Source: an uncultured Myxococcales bacterium (GTDB lineage Bacteria > Myxococcota_A > UBA9042). From it: a stretch of 64,000 nucleotides of DNA. Shown here piece after piece: positions 44,649-53,936 of this stretch (positions are counted from its first letter, which is position 1; the number at the start of each line of letters is the position of its first letter). The notes below the pieces were generated by a model that worked only from the letters and a program-made list of their open reading frames with translations, searched no databases and was not told the DNA's origin. The translations under genes and the position numbers were made by a program. The stretch spans positions 62,001 to 126,000 of the forward strand of contig CAJBNH010000024.1 in the NCBI GenBank assembly GCA_903955385.1. Direction: 5' to 3'.

Positions 44649-44942
44649 ATGCGTGAGGGTATGCGGTCCCGTTTCATCATCGCCATCGCCGTTCTGCTAG
44701 CCGCCACGATGGTACTGAGCGTCGTGATCCCGGCGTTCGGACAGACCATGCAGACGTCGGACGACAAGGCTCCGGCCAAGAACTTCTACAAGTTCCCGCC
44801 TACGGGCGTGGGCGGCGAAGTGCGGCGCGGCATCGACGCCTGGTTCTCGCGGACGCCGGCGAAGTTCAAGCCACTGCTGACGCTGGACAAGTCTTTCCAC
44901 GACAAGCTGATCAGCGCGTCGGGAGAACCTGCCCTGCGCTGA
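44649..44942 (+). CDS. Small secreted protein, paralogue of the preceding gene
   Basis: A 97-residue protein: signal peptide of about 32 residues (ending VIPAFGQ), then about 65 residues including AKFKPLLTLDKSFHDKLI, which aligns with ARFEKLLKLKKSFRPAMI of the gene 93 nt upstream (hydrophobic LL, KSF and I positions agree). ATG 44649 has GGAG 7 nt upstream; a TTG at 44637 and an ATG at 44661 are alternatives. Function unknown; probably a periplasmic or outer-membrane accessory of the block. Confidence 0.62.
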   Translation: MREGMRSRFIIAIAVLLAATMVLSVVIPAFGQTMQTSDDKAPAKNFYKFPPTGVGGEVRRGIDAWFSRTPAKFKPLLTLDKSFHDKLISASGEPALR

Positions 44943-45076
44943 CGTTTGCTGCGTTCCGATGGTTGCGGCAATACCCCAGCTTTGGCACCATTCACGCCTT
45001 CGTGCGCCCGACTGCGCCCAATGCGCGGGACCGCCGCGCCCGCGCCCCCCCGTTTCGCGTCCCGAGAGGCAACCCC

Positions 45077-47254
45077 ATGGCCCCGAACCGCTCTTCCCTG
45101 TGGCTGCTGGCGATCGCGACTGCGCTGGTCGCGGCTTGCTCGACGCCGACCGACCCGAACGGCACCAACTACAACAACAGCGACACCTCTGTCACCGAGG
45201 ACACCGGCGGCACGACGCCCGTCAATTGCACGGCAGGGGGCAGTTTCGGCGTTGAGTGCAAGCCGGCGATCGAGGTGCGTGAGGCGGCGAACGGCTCCAA
45301 CGTGCCGCCGGGCAAGGTGTTCGTTGTCACCGCCGGCGACATGTCGACCGGCGATGAGTACGACTACCTCCTGAAGGTTGGCAACACCGGAAACGCGGGT
45401 CTGACGATCACCAAGATCACGCTGAACTACTCGGCGCCGGTTCCGAACGAAGAGGTTCCCGGCTTTCGCTGCCTCGCCCCCGACGGCACGACCGCCTGCA
45501 AGGACTACGCGTGGCCGGTGGTGAATCCGTCCAAGAACGTGCTGGTCAAAGTCCGCTTCAAGAAGCTGGACGACAAGAACCGCTCGGCAACGCTGGTGAT
45601 TTCGTCCAACGATGCCTTCAACAAGACGCAGTACCAGGTCACGTTCTCGACGTCGTCGGGTCTGCCCAAGGTCAAGGTCCAGCCTGCCGAGGTCGACTTC
45701 GGCTTCGTTGCCATCGGAGCCGACAAGATTCAGAGCGCCAAGGTCTACAACACCGGCAACGCAGAGCTGGTCGTGAACGAGATGGACCTGTCGGAGTCCA
45801 ACTTCGAGAAGGACCTGTTCACCGTCATTCTGGAGGGCAAGGAGTACGCCGCCGGCGCTCTGGTGACGCTTGACCCGCCGCTGACCGTTGCTGCGGGTAT
45901 GTCTACGGAGATCAAGATCAAGTACGTCGGCAAGGACGACAAGCCGCATCCGACGGCGATTGTGCTGCACACCAACGACCCGACACTGACCGTGGCGTCC
46001 GACGGCGGTCCCGGCTTCAAGCGCATCCCCGTCAAGGTGAATTCGACTGGTCCGTGCCTGCTCGTGCTGCCCAAGGTGGTCGTTTTTGGCGCCACCGGCC
46101 TTGGCGACTCGCCCAAGCGCCCTGTCCAGCTGAAGAGCTGCGGCGACATCCCGGTCGAGATCTCCAACATCGCGTTTGCCGCCGGCGGCAGCGATGAGTT
46201 CGAGATCGACTGGACCAGCATCGGCCAAGCGCCCACCGAGAAGGCTCCGCTCGTCATCCCGGTCAATGGCTCGGCCACGCTGCAGGTCATCTACTCGCCC
46301 GCGGACCAAAGCCCGGTCAAGGACGGCGCGCCTGTGCTGGACAAGGCCACCGTCGACATGAAGACGAACACCGCATCGGGCAAGGCGACGGCCCAGCTGG
46401 AGGGCTTCGGCTCGGCGACCAAGTGCCCGACTGCCATCATCATCGTGCAGGAAGGCGACACCGTGACGCCGCAGACCCTGCTGCATCTGGACGGCAAGCA
46501 GAGCTACAGCACCGGCGGCACCATCTCGAAGTACAAGTGGGAAGTGGAGCAGCCCAAGGGCTCGGTCGGCTTGTTCCTGCCCAACGACTCGGCGTCGGGC
46601 GTGCAGTTCACCCCCAACGTCGCCGGCGACTACAAGTTCAAGCTGCACGTGCAGGACCAAAGCGGCGTGCAGAGCTGCTTCCCCGCTGAGAAGATCGTCA
46701 AGGTGCTGCCGGATCAGGCGATTCACGTCGAGCTGCTGTGGGACACCCCCGGCGACCTGGACCAGACCAACGAAGGCCCCGGCGCCGGTTCCGACTTGGA
46801 CCTGCACTTTGCCCATCAGTACGCGGCGGGACAGGACTTCGATCAGGACGGCAAGGCCGACCCGTGGTTCGCCGACACCTACGACTGCTTCTGGTTCAAC
46901 CGCGGTCCTGAGTGGGGCAGCCACGACCCGAACATCGACGACAATCCCAGCTTGGACCGTGACGACACCGACGGTGCCGGCCCCGAGAACCTGAACTTGA
47001 CCCTGCCTGAGGACGGCAAGATCTACTCGGTCGGCGTGCACTACTACAACCACTTCGGCAAGGGTCCGTCGTTCGCGACCGTGCGCATCTACGTGTACGG
47101 CGATTTGGTCTATGAGAAGACGTCGCCCAGCCTGAACAACAAGGACATGTGGTACGTGGCCACCATCGACTGGCCCACCGGCGATGTCGTCAGCAAGAAA
47201 GACAAGAACAACAAACCGTTTATCACGCCCAGCTATCCCCACCCAGAGCTGTAG
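45077..47254 (+). CDS. ASH-repeat/PKD lipoprotein, third paralogue
   Basis: A 725-residue predicted lipoprotein with lipobox VAAC (Cys21). A Thr/Asn-rich linker leads to ASH-type repeats (EVDFGFVAIGADKIQSAKVYNTGNAELVV; KVVVFGATGLGDSPKRPVQLKSCG) and a PKD-like domain (GDTVTPQTLLHLDGKQSYSTGG). The shared C-terminal module closes it: VELLWDTPGDLDQTNEGPG ... DLDLHFAH ... DPWFADTYDCFWFN ... DDTDGAGPENLNL ... VGVHYYNHFGKGPSFATVRIY ... DMWYVATIDWP. It is clearly homologous to the two minus-strand genes on the other side of the block. AGAGG lies 7 nt before the ATG at 45077. Confidence 0.82.
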   Translation: MAPNRSSLWLLAIATALVAACSTPTDPNGTNYNNSDTSVTEDTGGTTPVNCTAGGSFGVECKPAIEVREAANGSNVPPGKVFVVTAGDMSTGDEYDYLLKVGNTGNAGLTITKITLNYSAPVPNEEVPGFRCLAPDGTTACKDYAWPVVNPSKNVLVKVRFKKLDDKNRSATLVISSNDAFNKTQYQVTFSTSSGLPKVKVQPAEVDFGFVAIGADKIQSAKVYNTGNAELVVNEMDLSESNFEKDLFTVILEGKEYAAGALVTLDPPLTVAAGMSTEIKIKYVGKDDKPHPTAIVLHTNDPTLTVASDGGPGFKRIPVKVNSTGPCLLVLPKVVVFGATGLGDSPKRPVQLKSCGDIPVEISNIAFAAGGSDEFEIDWTSIGQAPTEKAPLVIPVNGSATLQVIYSPADQSPVKDGAPVLDKATVDMKTNTASGKATAQLEGFGSATKCPTAIIIVQEGDTVTPQTLLHLDGKQSYSTGGTISKYKWEVEQPKGSVGLFLPNDSASGVQFTPNVAGDYKFKLHVQDQSGVQSCFPAEKIVKVLPDQAIHVELLWDTPGDLDQTNEGPGAGSDLDLHFAHQYAAGQDFDQDGKADPWFADTYDCFWFNRGPEWGSHDPNIDDNPSLDRDDTDGAGPENLNLTLPEDGKIYSVGVHYYNHFGKGPSFATVRIYVYGDLVYEKTSPSLNNKDMWYVATIDWPTGDVVSKKDKNNKPFITPSYPHPEL

Positions 47255-47353
47255 CGTCCACGGCGGAGCGCCGGTTGCCTGCCAGAAGTTGGGCAGGCCC
47301 CATCGGCCGCTGCGAGCTGGGGGGCACGCGGCGGTTTTGCACACGAGGTCCAA

Positions 47354-50300
47354 ATGCAGCGGATGCGGGGTGCCTGGCTGACGGTCGGGTTGGTGGCGTC
47401 GCTGTGGGCGGCCGTGGGCTGCTCAAGCGCACCGGAGGGCACCGGCAACGGCGAACCGACCTGCACCGGCAGCTTCTGCTTCGAAGAGGAGCGGATTCTT
47501 GAGGTCACGCCCAAGAAGCTCAGCTACGTCGATCTGGCGCCCGGGACCACGCAAGAGCTGACCCTCAAGCTGACCAATCAAGCCAACCTGGCGGCCAAGA
47601 AGAATCTGGACATCACCGCGGTCAAATTCGACCCGGCGACCACGGAGTTTCAGGTCGTCGAGTTCGCTCCGTCGAGTCTCGAGCCCGGCGCCAGCACCTT
47701 CTGGGTCGTGCGCTACCAGGCAGAGAAGTCGGGTGGCCGCAAGCTGAACCTCATCATCGTCAACACGTCGTCCGATGCGACCAAGCGCAACCTTGTCGTG
47801 CCCATCGAGGTGGTGTCCGGTGGCACGGGCTTGGTGCTGCAGCCGTCGCCGCTGGACTTTGGCGACGTCGCGGCGAACAGCAAGGTCGAAAAGAACCTGT
47901 CGATCATCAATGTAGGCTCGCTGCCCCTGCCGATTCTGTCGGTGGAGCTGTCGCCGACCGGTTCGGACGAGTTCGAGTTCGTCGAGACGCCCAAGCTGGA
48001 CGCGCCCATCCCGGGAGGCGGCTCGCTGCCCATCAAGCTGCGGTACACGCCCAAGAACGGCGACTACGACGAGACGATGGTGCTGGTCGAGGCGTCGGGC
48101 GGCAAGAAGACGACTGCGATCATCAAGGGCAACGAAATTGCTCCGCACATCAAGGTGTTGCCGCCAAAGCTGGACTACGGCGCGGTGCAGGTCGGGGTGC
48201 CGGCGACGCTGCAGCTGGGTGTGCTGAATTCGGGCATGGCCAAGCTGGACGTCAGCCTGATCGAGGTCTCTAACCTGAGCACCGTCAAGAACATTCAGGT
48301 CAAGCTGGCCGGCGAGTCCGGCGCGGCGGGCGCCTTCGAGGTCACGCCCAAGGGTTCGCAGAAGCTGGACGTCACGATGACGGTCGAGCAGGTGTTGCCC
48401 AACGGCAACACGGCAGTGGCCAGTCTGGTGATCCACTCGAACGACCCCGGCGAACCCACCGTGATCGTTCCGATCTTCGCCAAGACCGACGCGGCCAAGC
48501 TGCAGGTCACGCCGGATGCTCTGGTCGACTTCGCCATCGTTGGCATGGGGGTGACCAGCAAGCGGACGGTCGAGCTGTTCAATGCGGGCTCGGCGCCGTT
48601 GGACGTGTCGAAGGTGGAGCTGCTGGCCGACTCGAACGGAGAATTCACTTTGGTTCCGGTAGGTTTTGCTCCTGCCACCGCATCGCCGACGACCGCGACG
48701 CTGGACAAGTCGCAGTACGCGTCGTTTCAGGTGGCGTTCAAGGCGACCGGCGCGGCGAACCAGCAGGCGACGGGCAAGCTGCGCATCACCTCGACCGACC
48801 CGGACAAGCCACAGTGGGACCTGAATCTGATGGCTACGCGGGCACAGGGGACGACCTGCAACGTGCAATTCCAGCCGAACATCGTGAACTTCGGTCTGCT
48901 GCCCTACGGCCAGTCCAAGCTGCTGCAGCTGACGTTGAAGAACATCGGCACGGGCTACTGCGCGTTCGACAAGGTCGTGCTGACCGACTGCCCCGGCTCC
49001 ATGTTCAGCTCTGCGCCCACGTGCAACATGTACGGCTCGAAGATGTTCAAGGCGTACGCGCCCAGCACCAAGCTGTTCAACCTCGGGCCGGGCGAGTCGG
49101 GCAAGCTGCAGCTCGAGTTCGTTGCACCTGAGGACCTTGGTGCCTTTGCCGGCAAGCCCAACGAGGCGACGCCGCTGTACGGACTGATCGTCGCGGACTT
49201 CAAGGACGTCGCCAGCGGCACCGTCAAGAGCTATCCGCCCGTCGACTTCACCAAGCCCGATCTGGTCGCCAAGGCCACGCCCAATCTGCAGGCCAAGGTC
49301 GGCAAGGCAGCGGTCAGCGTGTTGCCGGGCCAAGTGGATTTCGGTGTCGTCACGGTAGGGTGCAAGTCGCCGACGCAGAGCGTGCAGGTCTTCAACACCG
49401 GCTCGACCGAAGTTTGGGTGACCAAGGTGCTGCTCGACGGCTGCGGCGTTGAGGTCGAGGGCCCCGGCTGGCCGGCGGTCCCCAAGGCTGGACTGCCGAT
49501 TGCGCAGGGCAACCCGCAGACCTTCCAAGTGAAATACGGCCCGCAGAACGTCGGCAAGGACCAGTGCCAGATGCTGGTCTACACAGGCATGGAAGGCACC
49601 TGCGCCGACCAGAACAACGTCGTGACGACCGGATCGTGCAACGTCAGCGCCGACTGCAAGGCCGGCGAGTGGTGCATGGGCCAGCTGTTCACCGTGCCGA
49701 TCCAGGGCCAGGGCACGCTGGACGACGAGTTCACCGATGTCTACACGCAGGGCACCGGCAAGCTGGTCGACGTGCTGTTCGTGATCGACAACTCCGGGTC
49801 CATGGCAGAGGAGCAGGACAACCTGATCCAGAACTTCAAGGACTTCATTCAGATCGCGACCTTGTGGCAGAACGACTACCACATCGGTGTCGTCACCTGC
49901 GACATGGACGGGGCCGGCGACTCGGGCAAGCTGCGGGAGTACGGCGGCAATCGCGTCATCACCCCCAAGCTGTCGAGTCCGACGCCGACGCAGACCTTCA
50001 CCAACATGGCCGACCTGGGCACCGGTGGTTCCGGCACCGAGCAGGGACTTGCCGCGGCCGAGGCCGCGCTGACGCTGCCGCTTGCGTATGACAGCGGCAA
50101 GACCTGCAAGACCGACGCCGATTGCACCAAGCCCGCCGTGTGCGTGAAGGGTGCCGACGACGGCCAGCTGATGTGCGGCGGCTACAATCGCACGTTCCTG
50201 CGCAAGAATGCGGGCTTGGAAGTGGTGGTCTTGTCGGATGAGGAGGACCAGTCGGGCTCGGATCTGGCCTACTTTGTCAACTTCTTCTATTCGATCAAGG

Positions 50301-50698
50301 GGTTGGCCAATAAGGGGCTGTTCCATCTCCACGCCATCGTGGGACCGTCGGGCGGCTGCACAAGCGGCAGCGGCGATGCCGTGGCGGGCGACAGGTACTT
50401 GACGGTGGCCAACGACACCGGCGGCAAGACGGCGAGCATCTGCGACAGCAATTTCGCCCAAGCACTCAAGGACATCGGCTCGGTGGCCTTCGGATTGACG
50501 CAGCAGTTCTTCCTGACGCGTACGCCCGACTCGCCGACGATTCAGGTCAAGGTCAACGGCGCCGTCTGCACCAAGGGCGCCAACACGTGGAGCTACGACG
50601 CCCCCTCGAACAGCGTGACCTTCAACGAGAAGGGCTCGTGCATGCCCGTCAAGGGCGACAAGGTCGAGATCTACTACAAGATGCTGTGCTTCCCGTGA
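47354..50698 (+). CDS. ASH-repeat lipoprotein with C-terminal VWA domain
   Basis: An 1114-residue predicted lipoprotein, lipobox AVGC (Cys23). At least six ASH/choice-of-anchor D beta-sandwiches follow (PLDFGDVAANSKVEKNLSIINVGSLPLPIL; KLDYGAVQVGVPATLQLGVLNSGMAKL; IVNFGLLPYGQSKLLQLTLKNIGTGYC; QVDFGVVTVGCKSPTQSVQVFNTGS). A VWA domain begins near 803 with a full MIDAS, D812-x-S814-x-S816 (FVIDNSGSMAEE), later VVVLSDEEDQSG. It ends in a 60-residue beta-rich domain (LTRTPDSPTIQVKVNGAVC...). This looks like a long stalk with an adhesive tip. AGG lies before the ATG. It is followed 61 nt later by another ASH lipoprotein. Confidence 0.84.
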   Translation: MQRMRGAWLTVGLVASLWAAVGCSSAPEGTGNGEPTCTGSFCFEEERILEVTPKKLSYVDLAPGTTQELTLKLTNQANLAAKKNLDITAVKFDPATTEFQVVEFAPSSLEPGASTFWVVRYQAEKSGGRKLNLIIVNTSSDATKRNLVVPIEVVSGGTGLVLQPSPLDFGDVAANSKVEKNLSIINVGSLPLPILSVELSPTGSDEFEFVETPKLDAPIPGGGSLPIKLRYTPKNGDYDETMVLVEASGGKKTTAIIKGNEIAPHIKVLPPKLDYGAVQVGVPATLQLGVLNSGMAKLDVSLIEVSNLSTVKNIQVKLAGESGAAGAFEVTPKGSQKLDVTMTVEQVLPNGNTAVASLVIHSNDPGEPTVIVPIFAKTDAAKLQVTPDALVDFAIVGMGVTSKRTVELFNAGSAPLDVSKVELLADSNGEFTLVPVGFAPATASPTTATLDKSQYASFQVAFKATGAANQQATGKLRITSTDPDKPQWDLNLMATRAQGTTCNVQFQPNIVNFGLLPYGQSKLLQLTLKNIGTGYCAFDKVVLTDCPGSMFSSAPTCNMYGSKMFKAYAPSTKLFNLGPGESGKLQLEFVAPEDLGAFAGKPNEATPLYGLIVADFKDVASGTVKSYPPVDFTKPDLVAKATPNLQAKVGKAAVSVLPGQVDFGVVTVGCKSPTQSVQVFNTGSTEVWVTKVLLDGCGVEVEGPGWPAVPKAGLPIAQGNPQTFQVKYGPQNVGKDQCQMLVYTGMEGTCADQNNVVTTGSCNVSADCKAGEWCMGQLFTVPIQGQGTLDDEFTDVYTQGTGKLVDVLFVIDNSGSMAEEQDNLIQNFKDFIQIATLWQNDYHIGVVTCDMDGAGDSGKLREYGGNRVITPKLSSPTPTQTFTNMADLGTGGSGTEQGLAAAEAALTLPLAYDSGKTCKTDADCTKPAVCVKGADDGQLMCGGYNRTFLRKNAGLEVVVLSDEEDQSGSDLAYFVNFFYSIKGLANKGLFHLHAIVGPSGGCTSGSGDAVAGDRYLTVANDTGGKTASICDSNFAQALKDIGSVAFGLTQQFFLTRTPDSPTIQVKVNGAVCTKGANTWSYDAPSNSVTFNEKGSCMPVKGDKVEIYYKMLCFP

Positions 50699-50759
50699 GG
50701 CACCCCCAACGGTCCGCCTGCCCCCCATTTCGGGCCGACCGCTTCGACAGGAGGATGAC

Positions 50760-52712
50760 ATGAACAGTTGGACGACCCGCGTAGGCATGGCCCTACTCGC
50801 AGTGATTGGCGCTGGTCTGGCGGCCGGGTGCGGCAGCAGCCAGGAACTGCTGAGCGAGCCGCTGATCTACGTGATGGTGGACAGCAAGAAGAACATCGAA
50901 GGCACTTGCGCCCAGTTCGCACCGGACGACTCGCGCGGCCAGATGTCGTACGAAAAGACGGTCATCATTCGCAATGCCGGCACGGGCGTGCTCTGCCTGA
51001 AGAAGGTGACGTTCACCACCGACAACCCGATGCTGACCATGAAGGTCTCGGGGGCCAAGCCGCTGAACGAGTCGTCTTGCCCCGGTGCCTATGCGGCGCT
51101 GGACAAGAACGCGTCGCTGACGCTGAAGGTCAAGTACGCCCCCAGCGCGTCCGAAGAGAACGGCGCCGGCGCGTCGCTGGCCATCGAGCACAACGACTAC
51201 CTGAACAAGGCGCCGGTGGCCGCGTGCTTCACGATCGGTCAGGTCGGCCCGCGGCTTGCGCAGGACGTGCTGAACGACAAGTTCGTCAACGCGCAGTCGT
51301 CCAAGCCGCCGGAGCACTGCTATCCGTTCGGCAACACGGGCACCGCGCCCCTGATCTTCAAAGAGGCCTACTTCACCACCGTCAACGCGCAGTACAGCAT
51401 CGTCACCCAGCCCAACAACGGCGACGAGATCCCGGCGTTCGGCACGCCCGGCAACCTCAAGACCGACCCCGGCAAGCTGAAGGTCTGCGTCCGCTACACC
51501 CCGAACTCCACAGAGGGCGATGAGGACGTCAAGCTCGCCATCAAGACCAACGACCCGTCCGCGCAGAACGCGAGCATCACGATCACCGCGACCAACGAAA
51601 AGGGCTCGTACCAGCTGACCTGCGGGGCGGCCGACGGTCTGGTCTACGACTTCAGGGGCGCGGGCGTCCAGGCCACCGGCAAGTGCAACATCTACAACGT
51701 CGGACCGTCCGGCTTTGCGATGACCGGCATCGAGATCCAGGCCGTCAAGTCGGCCGACCAGGATGCCGCCATGGGCATGTACGCGTGGCACTTGGAGAAG
51801 AGCGGCACTACCGTTTCCAATCCGCCCTACAACGTCTCGAAAACCCTGTCGATCGACATCGTGGTGGACTACAGCAAGCCGGCGGTCGGTCAGCCCGTCG
51901 CCGCGAACCTGGTCATCCGCTTCAATCAGGCAGGCATTCCCGGCACGGTGGTCATCCCCATCATCGCGGGCAACTGCGACACGCCGGACCCGGCCATGGG
52001 CCCGCAGCCGCAGGTGTGGCTCCAGGCCGACGTGGGCAAGACGTCGCAGGGGGTGGCGGTGCTGGCCAATCAGAGCTGCGCGCCGCTGCGGATCCTCGAC
52101 TCGTGCATCGTGGACGCCAAGTACACGGGCGACGACGCCTGCAATCTGGGCAGCCCCTCGAATCACTTCGCCATGGTCAAGCCTCTGAAAGACTTCGACG
52201 TCGACCCGTGGGGCCTGATCGCGCTGCCGTTCACCTTCAAGCCGCAGGACGGCAACATGAATCAGCGCGACGCCGTGCTGCATGTCGTGTACTGCTCGGG
52301 CGCGTGGGCGGCGGACAAGTGCTTGGGCGGCGACCCCACACCGGTCAAGTTGAATCTGCAGGGCTCGATTGTGATTGACCTGCTGCAGCCGACGGTTTCA
52401 CTGGGATCGACGTCGGACTACGCCGATGCCAAGGTCGGATTCCCATTGAAGATCATCGCGTCATTCGCCAAGGGCACGCATGACGACGGCCAGAACTACA
52501 TCTGGGCCGTCAAGAAGCGCCCGCTGGCATCCAAGCTGTGGCTGAACGAGAACGCGCAGTCCGGTGACGGCATCCTGTCGGTCGTGCCCGACGTGGTCGG
52601 CAGCTACACGTTCCTGGTGATGGCGCAGGCGTTCAACGCCGAAGACTCGGGCGAGTACACGTGGAGCCCGCAGTCCGAAGTGACGGTGGACGTCAAGGCT
52701 GACGCTCCGTAA
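50760..52712 (+). CDS. ASH-repeat lipoprotein
   Basis: A 650-residue predicted lipoprotein with lipobox AAGC (Cys24) and AGGAGG 5 nt before the ATG. Beta-sandwich repeats start at about 60 (YEKTVIIRNAGTGVLCLKKVTFTTDNP) and recur near 180, 300 and 420, with paired Cys in each. The C-terminal 110 residues (PTVSLGSTSDYADAKVGFPLKIIASF...) resemble a PKD-like fold without the VELLWDTP module. Its end overlaps the end of a convergent gene by 20 bp. Probably secreted with the preceding paralogues; role unknown. Confidence 0.8.
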   Translation: MNSWTTRVGMALLAVIGAGLAAGCGSSQELLSEPLIYVMVDSKKNIEGTCAQFAPDDSRGQMSYEKTVIIRNAGTGVLCLKKVTFTTDNPMLTMKVSGAKPLNESSCPGAYAALDKNASLTLKVKYAPSASEENGAGASLAIEHNDYLNKAPVAACFTIGQVGPRLAQDVLNDKFVNAQSSKPPEHCYPFGNTGTAPLIFKEAYFTTVNAQYSIVTQPNNGDEIPAFGTPGNLKTDPGKLKVCVRYTPNSTEGDEDVKLAIKTNDPSAQNASITITATNEKGSYQLTCGAADGLVYDFRGAGVQATGKCNIYNVGPSGFAMTGIEIQAVKSADQDAAMGMYAWHLEKSGTTVSNPPYNVSKTLSIDIVVDYSKPAVGQPVAANLVIRFNQAGIPGTVVIPIIAGNCDTPDPAMGPQPQVWLQADVGKTSQGVAVLANQSCAPLRILDSCIVDAKYTGDDACNLGSPSNHFAMVKPLKDFDVDPWGLIALPFTFKPQDGNMNQRDAVLHVVYCSGAWAADKCLGGDPTPVKLNLQGSIVIDLLQPTVSLGSTSDYADAKVGFPLKIIASFAKGTHDDGQNYIWAVKKRPLASKLWLNENAQSGDGILSVVPDVVGSYTFLVMAQAFNAEDSGEYTWSPQSEVTVDVKADAP

Positions 52713-53667
52713 CCACGCTCGAACACTTCGCTTCCTCGCACCACTTCCGCCACGCGTCGGGGCCCTGCAGCGCCTTGCCGGTCAGCTGCCGCAAGCCCTG
52801 CTCGGCCGCGCGAGCGATGGACGGCACCGGATCCCCGGTCAAGTCAACCAGCGTTGCGGCGTCGGACGCTTTCGGAGCGGCCGCCATTGCTTCGGCGGAG
52901 GCGCGCCTCGCTCCGTAGTGCGCGTGGCGGGCAATCAACGGCAGCACCTCGCCACAGTCCGGAGCGCCCGGCTTGCGGCACAGCGACACGCCCCAAGCCA
53001 GCGCCGGGCCGCCCATCTGCTGGCTGGACAGCCACTTGAGCCGTTCGACGAACTGCGCGGCAGCACCGGGCTCGCCAAAGTGGTGCAGCACCCACCATGC
53101 GGACAGCTGCGGCGCCGAGCCCCAGACGGTAGGCACGGCGGCCGTGATCTGGTGCAGACGATCGACCTGGTCGCGCGCTTCCAGCAGGCCCAGACCATAG
53201 ATCGCATGACCGGTGACCTCGGGGTCGCGGTCCGTCAGCGCCTGACGCAGAAAGGGCAGGGCCAGCGGGTCCTTGGACTCGGCGATGATGCGCACGGTGC
53301 GCGCGCGGTAGGGCGCCTGACGCGAAGCGCGGAGAAAGGCGTTCTGCAGGGCAGGCGTCGCGTGCCAGCCAAAGCCAACCAACACAGCTTCGGCAGGGCA
53401 GCCCGACACATCGTTGCACTTGAAGCGATCGCGCAGGTTCTCGAGCGCTGCCCGCAAGGCCTCGTCCATCGCTTCGGGGTCGCGGCCCAACGCCTGCTTG
53501 CGCAACTCACCGTCACGTTGCGGGTTTTGCGCGGCCGCAGATGCCGGCGCCAGACCGGGGGAAGGCAGAGGCTCGCGCTGGCAGCCGGACTCCCAGACGG
53601 TGACGGCCAGCAGCCAGAGCAGGGTGCGCTGGGCGGTGACCCATGTGCGCGAACAGGGACGGGACAT
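52693..53667 (-). CDS. HEAT-like repeat lipoprotein
   Basis: A 324-residue predicted lipoprotein: hydrophobic leader with a lipobox-like WESGC (Cys29), a short Pro/Ala linker, then helical repeats of HEAT type (DPLALPFLRQALTDRDPEVTGHAIYGLGLLE; PVPSIARAAEQGLRQLTGKAL). AAGGGGG precedes the ATG at 53667. HEAT repeats usually bind proteins, but the partner is unknown. The 3' end overlaps the plus-strand lipoprotein stop, and the gene diverges from the triple-DsbA gene, with which it may share a control region. Confidence 0.72.
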   Translation of the reverse strand: MSRPCSRTWVTAQRTLLWLLAVTVWESGCQREPLPSPGLAPASAAAQNPQRDGELRKQALGRDPEAMDEALRAALENLRDRFKCNDVSGCPAEAVLVGFGWHATPALQNAFLRASRQAPYRARTVRIIAESKDPLALPFLRQALTDRDPEVTGHAIYGLGLLEARDQVDRLHQITAAVPTVWGSAPQLSAWWVLHHFGEPGAAAQFVERLKWLSSQQMGGPALAWGVSLCRKPGAPDCGEVLPLIARHAHYGARRASAEAMAAAPKASDAATLVDLTGDPVPSIARAAEQGLRQLTGKALQGPDAWRKWCEEAKCSSVVTERQP

Positions 53668-53840
53668 GCAACCCCCTTGGCGACCCAGGCCGCGGTGCGG
53701 CATTGCACCCCAGGGACGAGCCACACGCAAGGGAATCGCACACCCGAGTCTCTTCGCAGTCCGCAAGCCGCCTGCCCGAGTCGGGGCGAGGATCCCGGAA
53801 TGGTTTCGGGCATTCGCGGGTTGGGGCGAAACGAGGGCGG

Positions 53841-53869
53841 TTGCGTGGCCGTTCGGCGGCGACTAAGAT
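53841..53869 (+). promoter_or_regulatory. Weak sigma-70-like promoter of the triple-DsbA gene
   Basis: TTGCGT at 53841-53846, a 17-bp spacer and TAAGAT at 53864-53869 lie 68 nt before the ATG. The -10 is reasonable and the -35 weak. Confidence 0.3.
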
Positions 53870-53936
53870 CCCGCGCTCTCGCTGTCTTCAAGCCCTTCGC
53901 GGCAGGTCGCCTGCCACCACCCCTTCGAGGAACCAG

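Noticed and set aside
44982-44998. Sigma-54-like site TTGGCACCATTCACGCC before the third ASH lipoprotein
   Set aside because: The -12 region (CACGC) lacks the T-T before GC and there is no upstream dyad; chance is likely.
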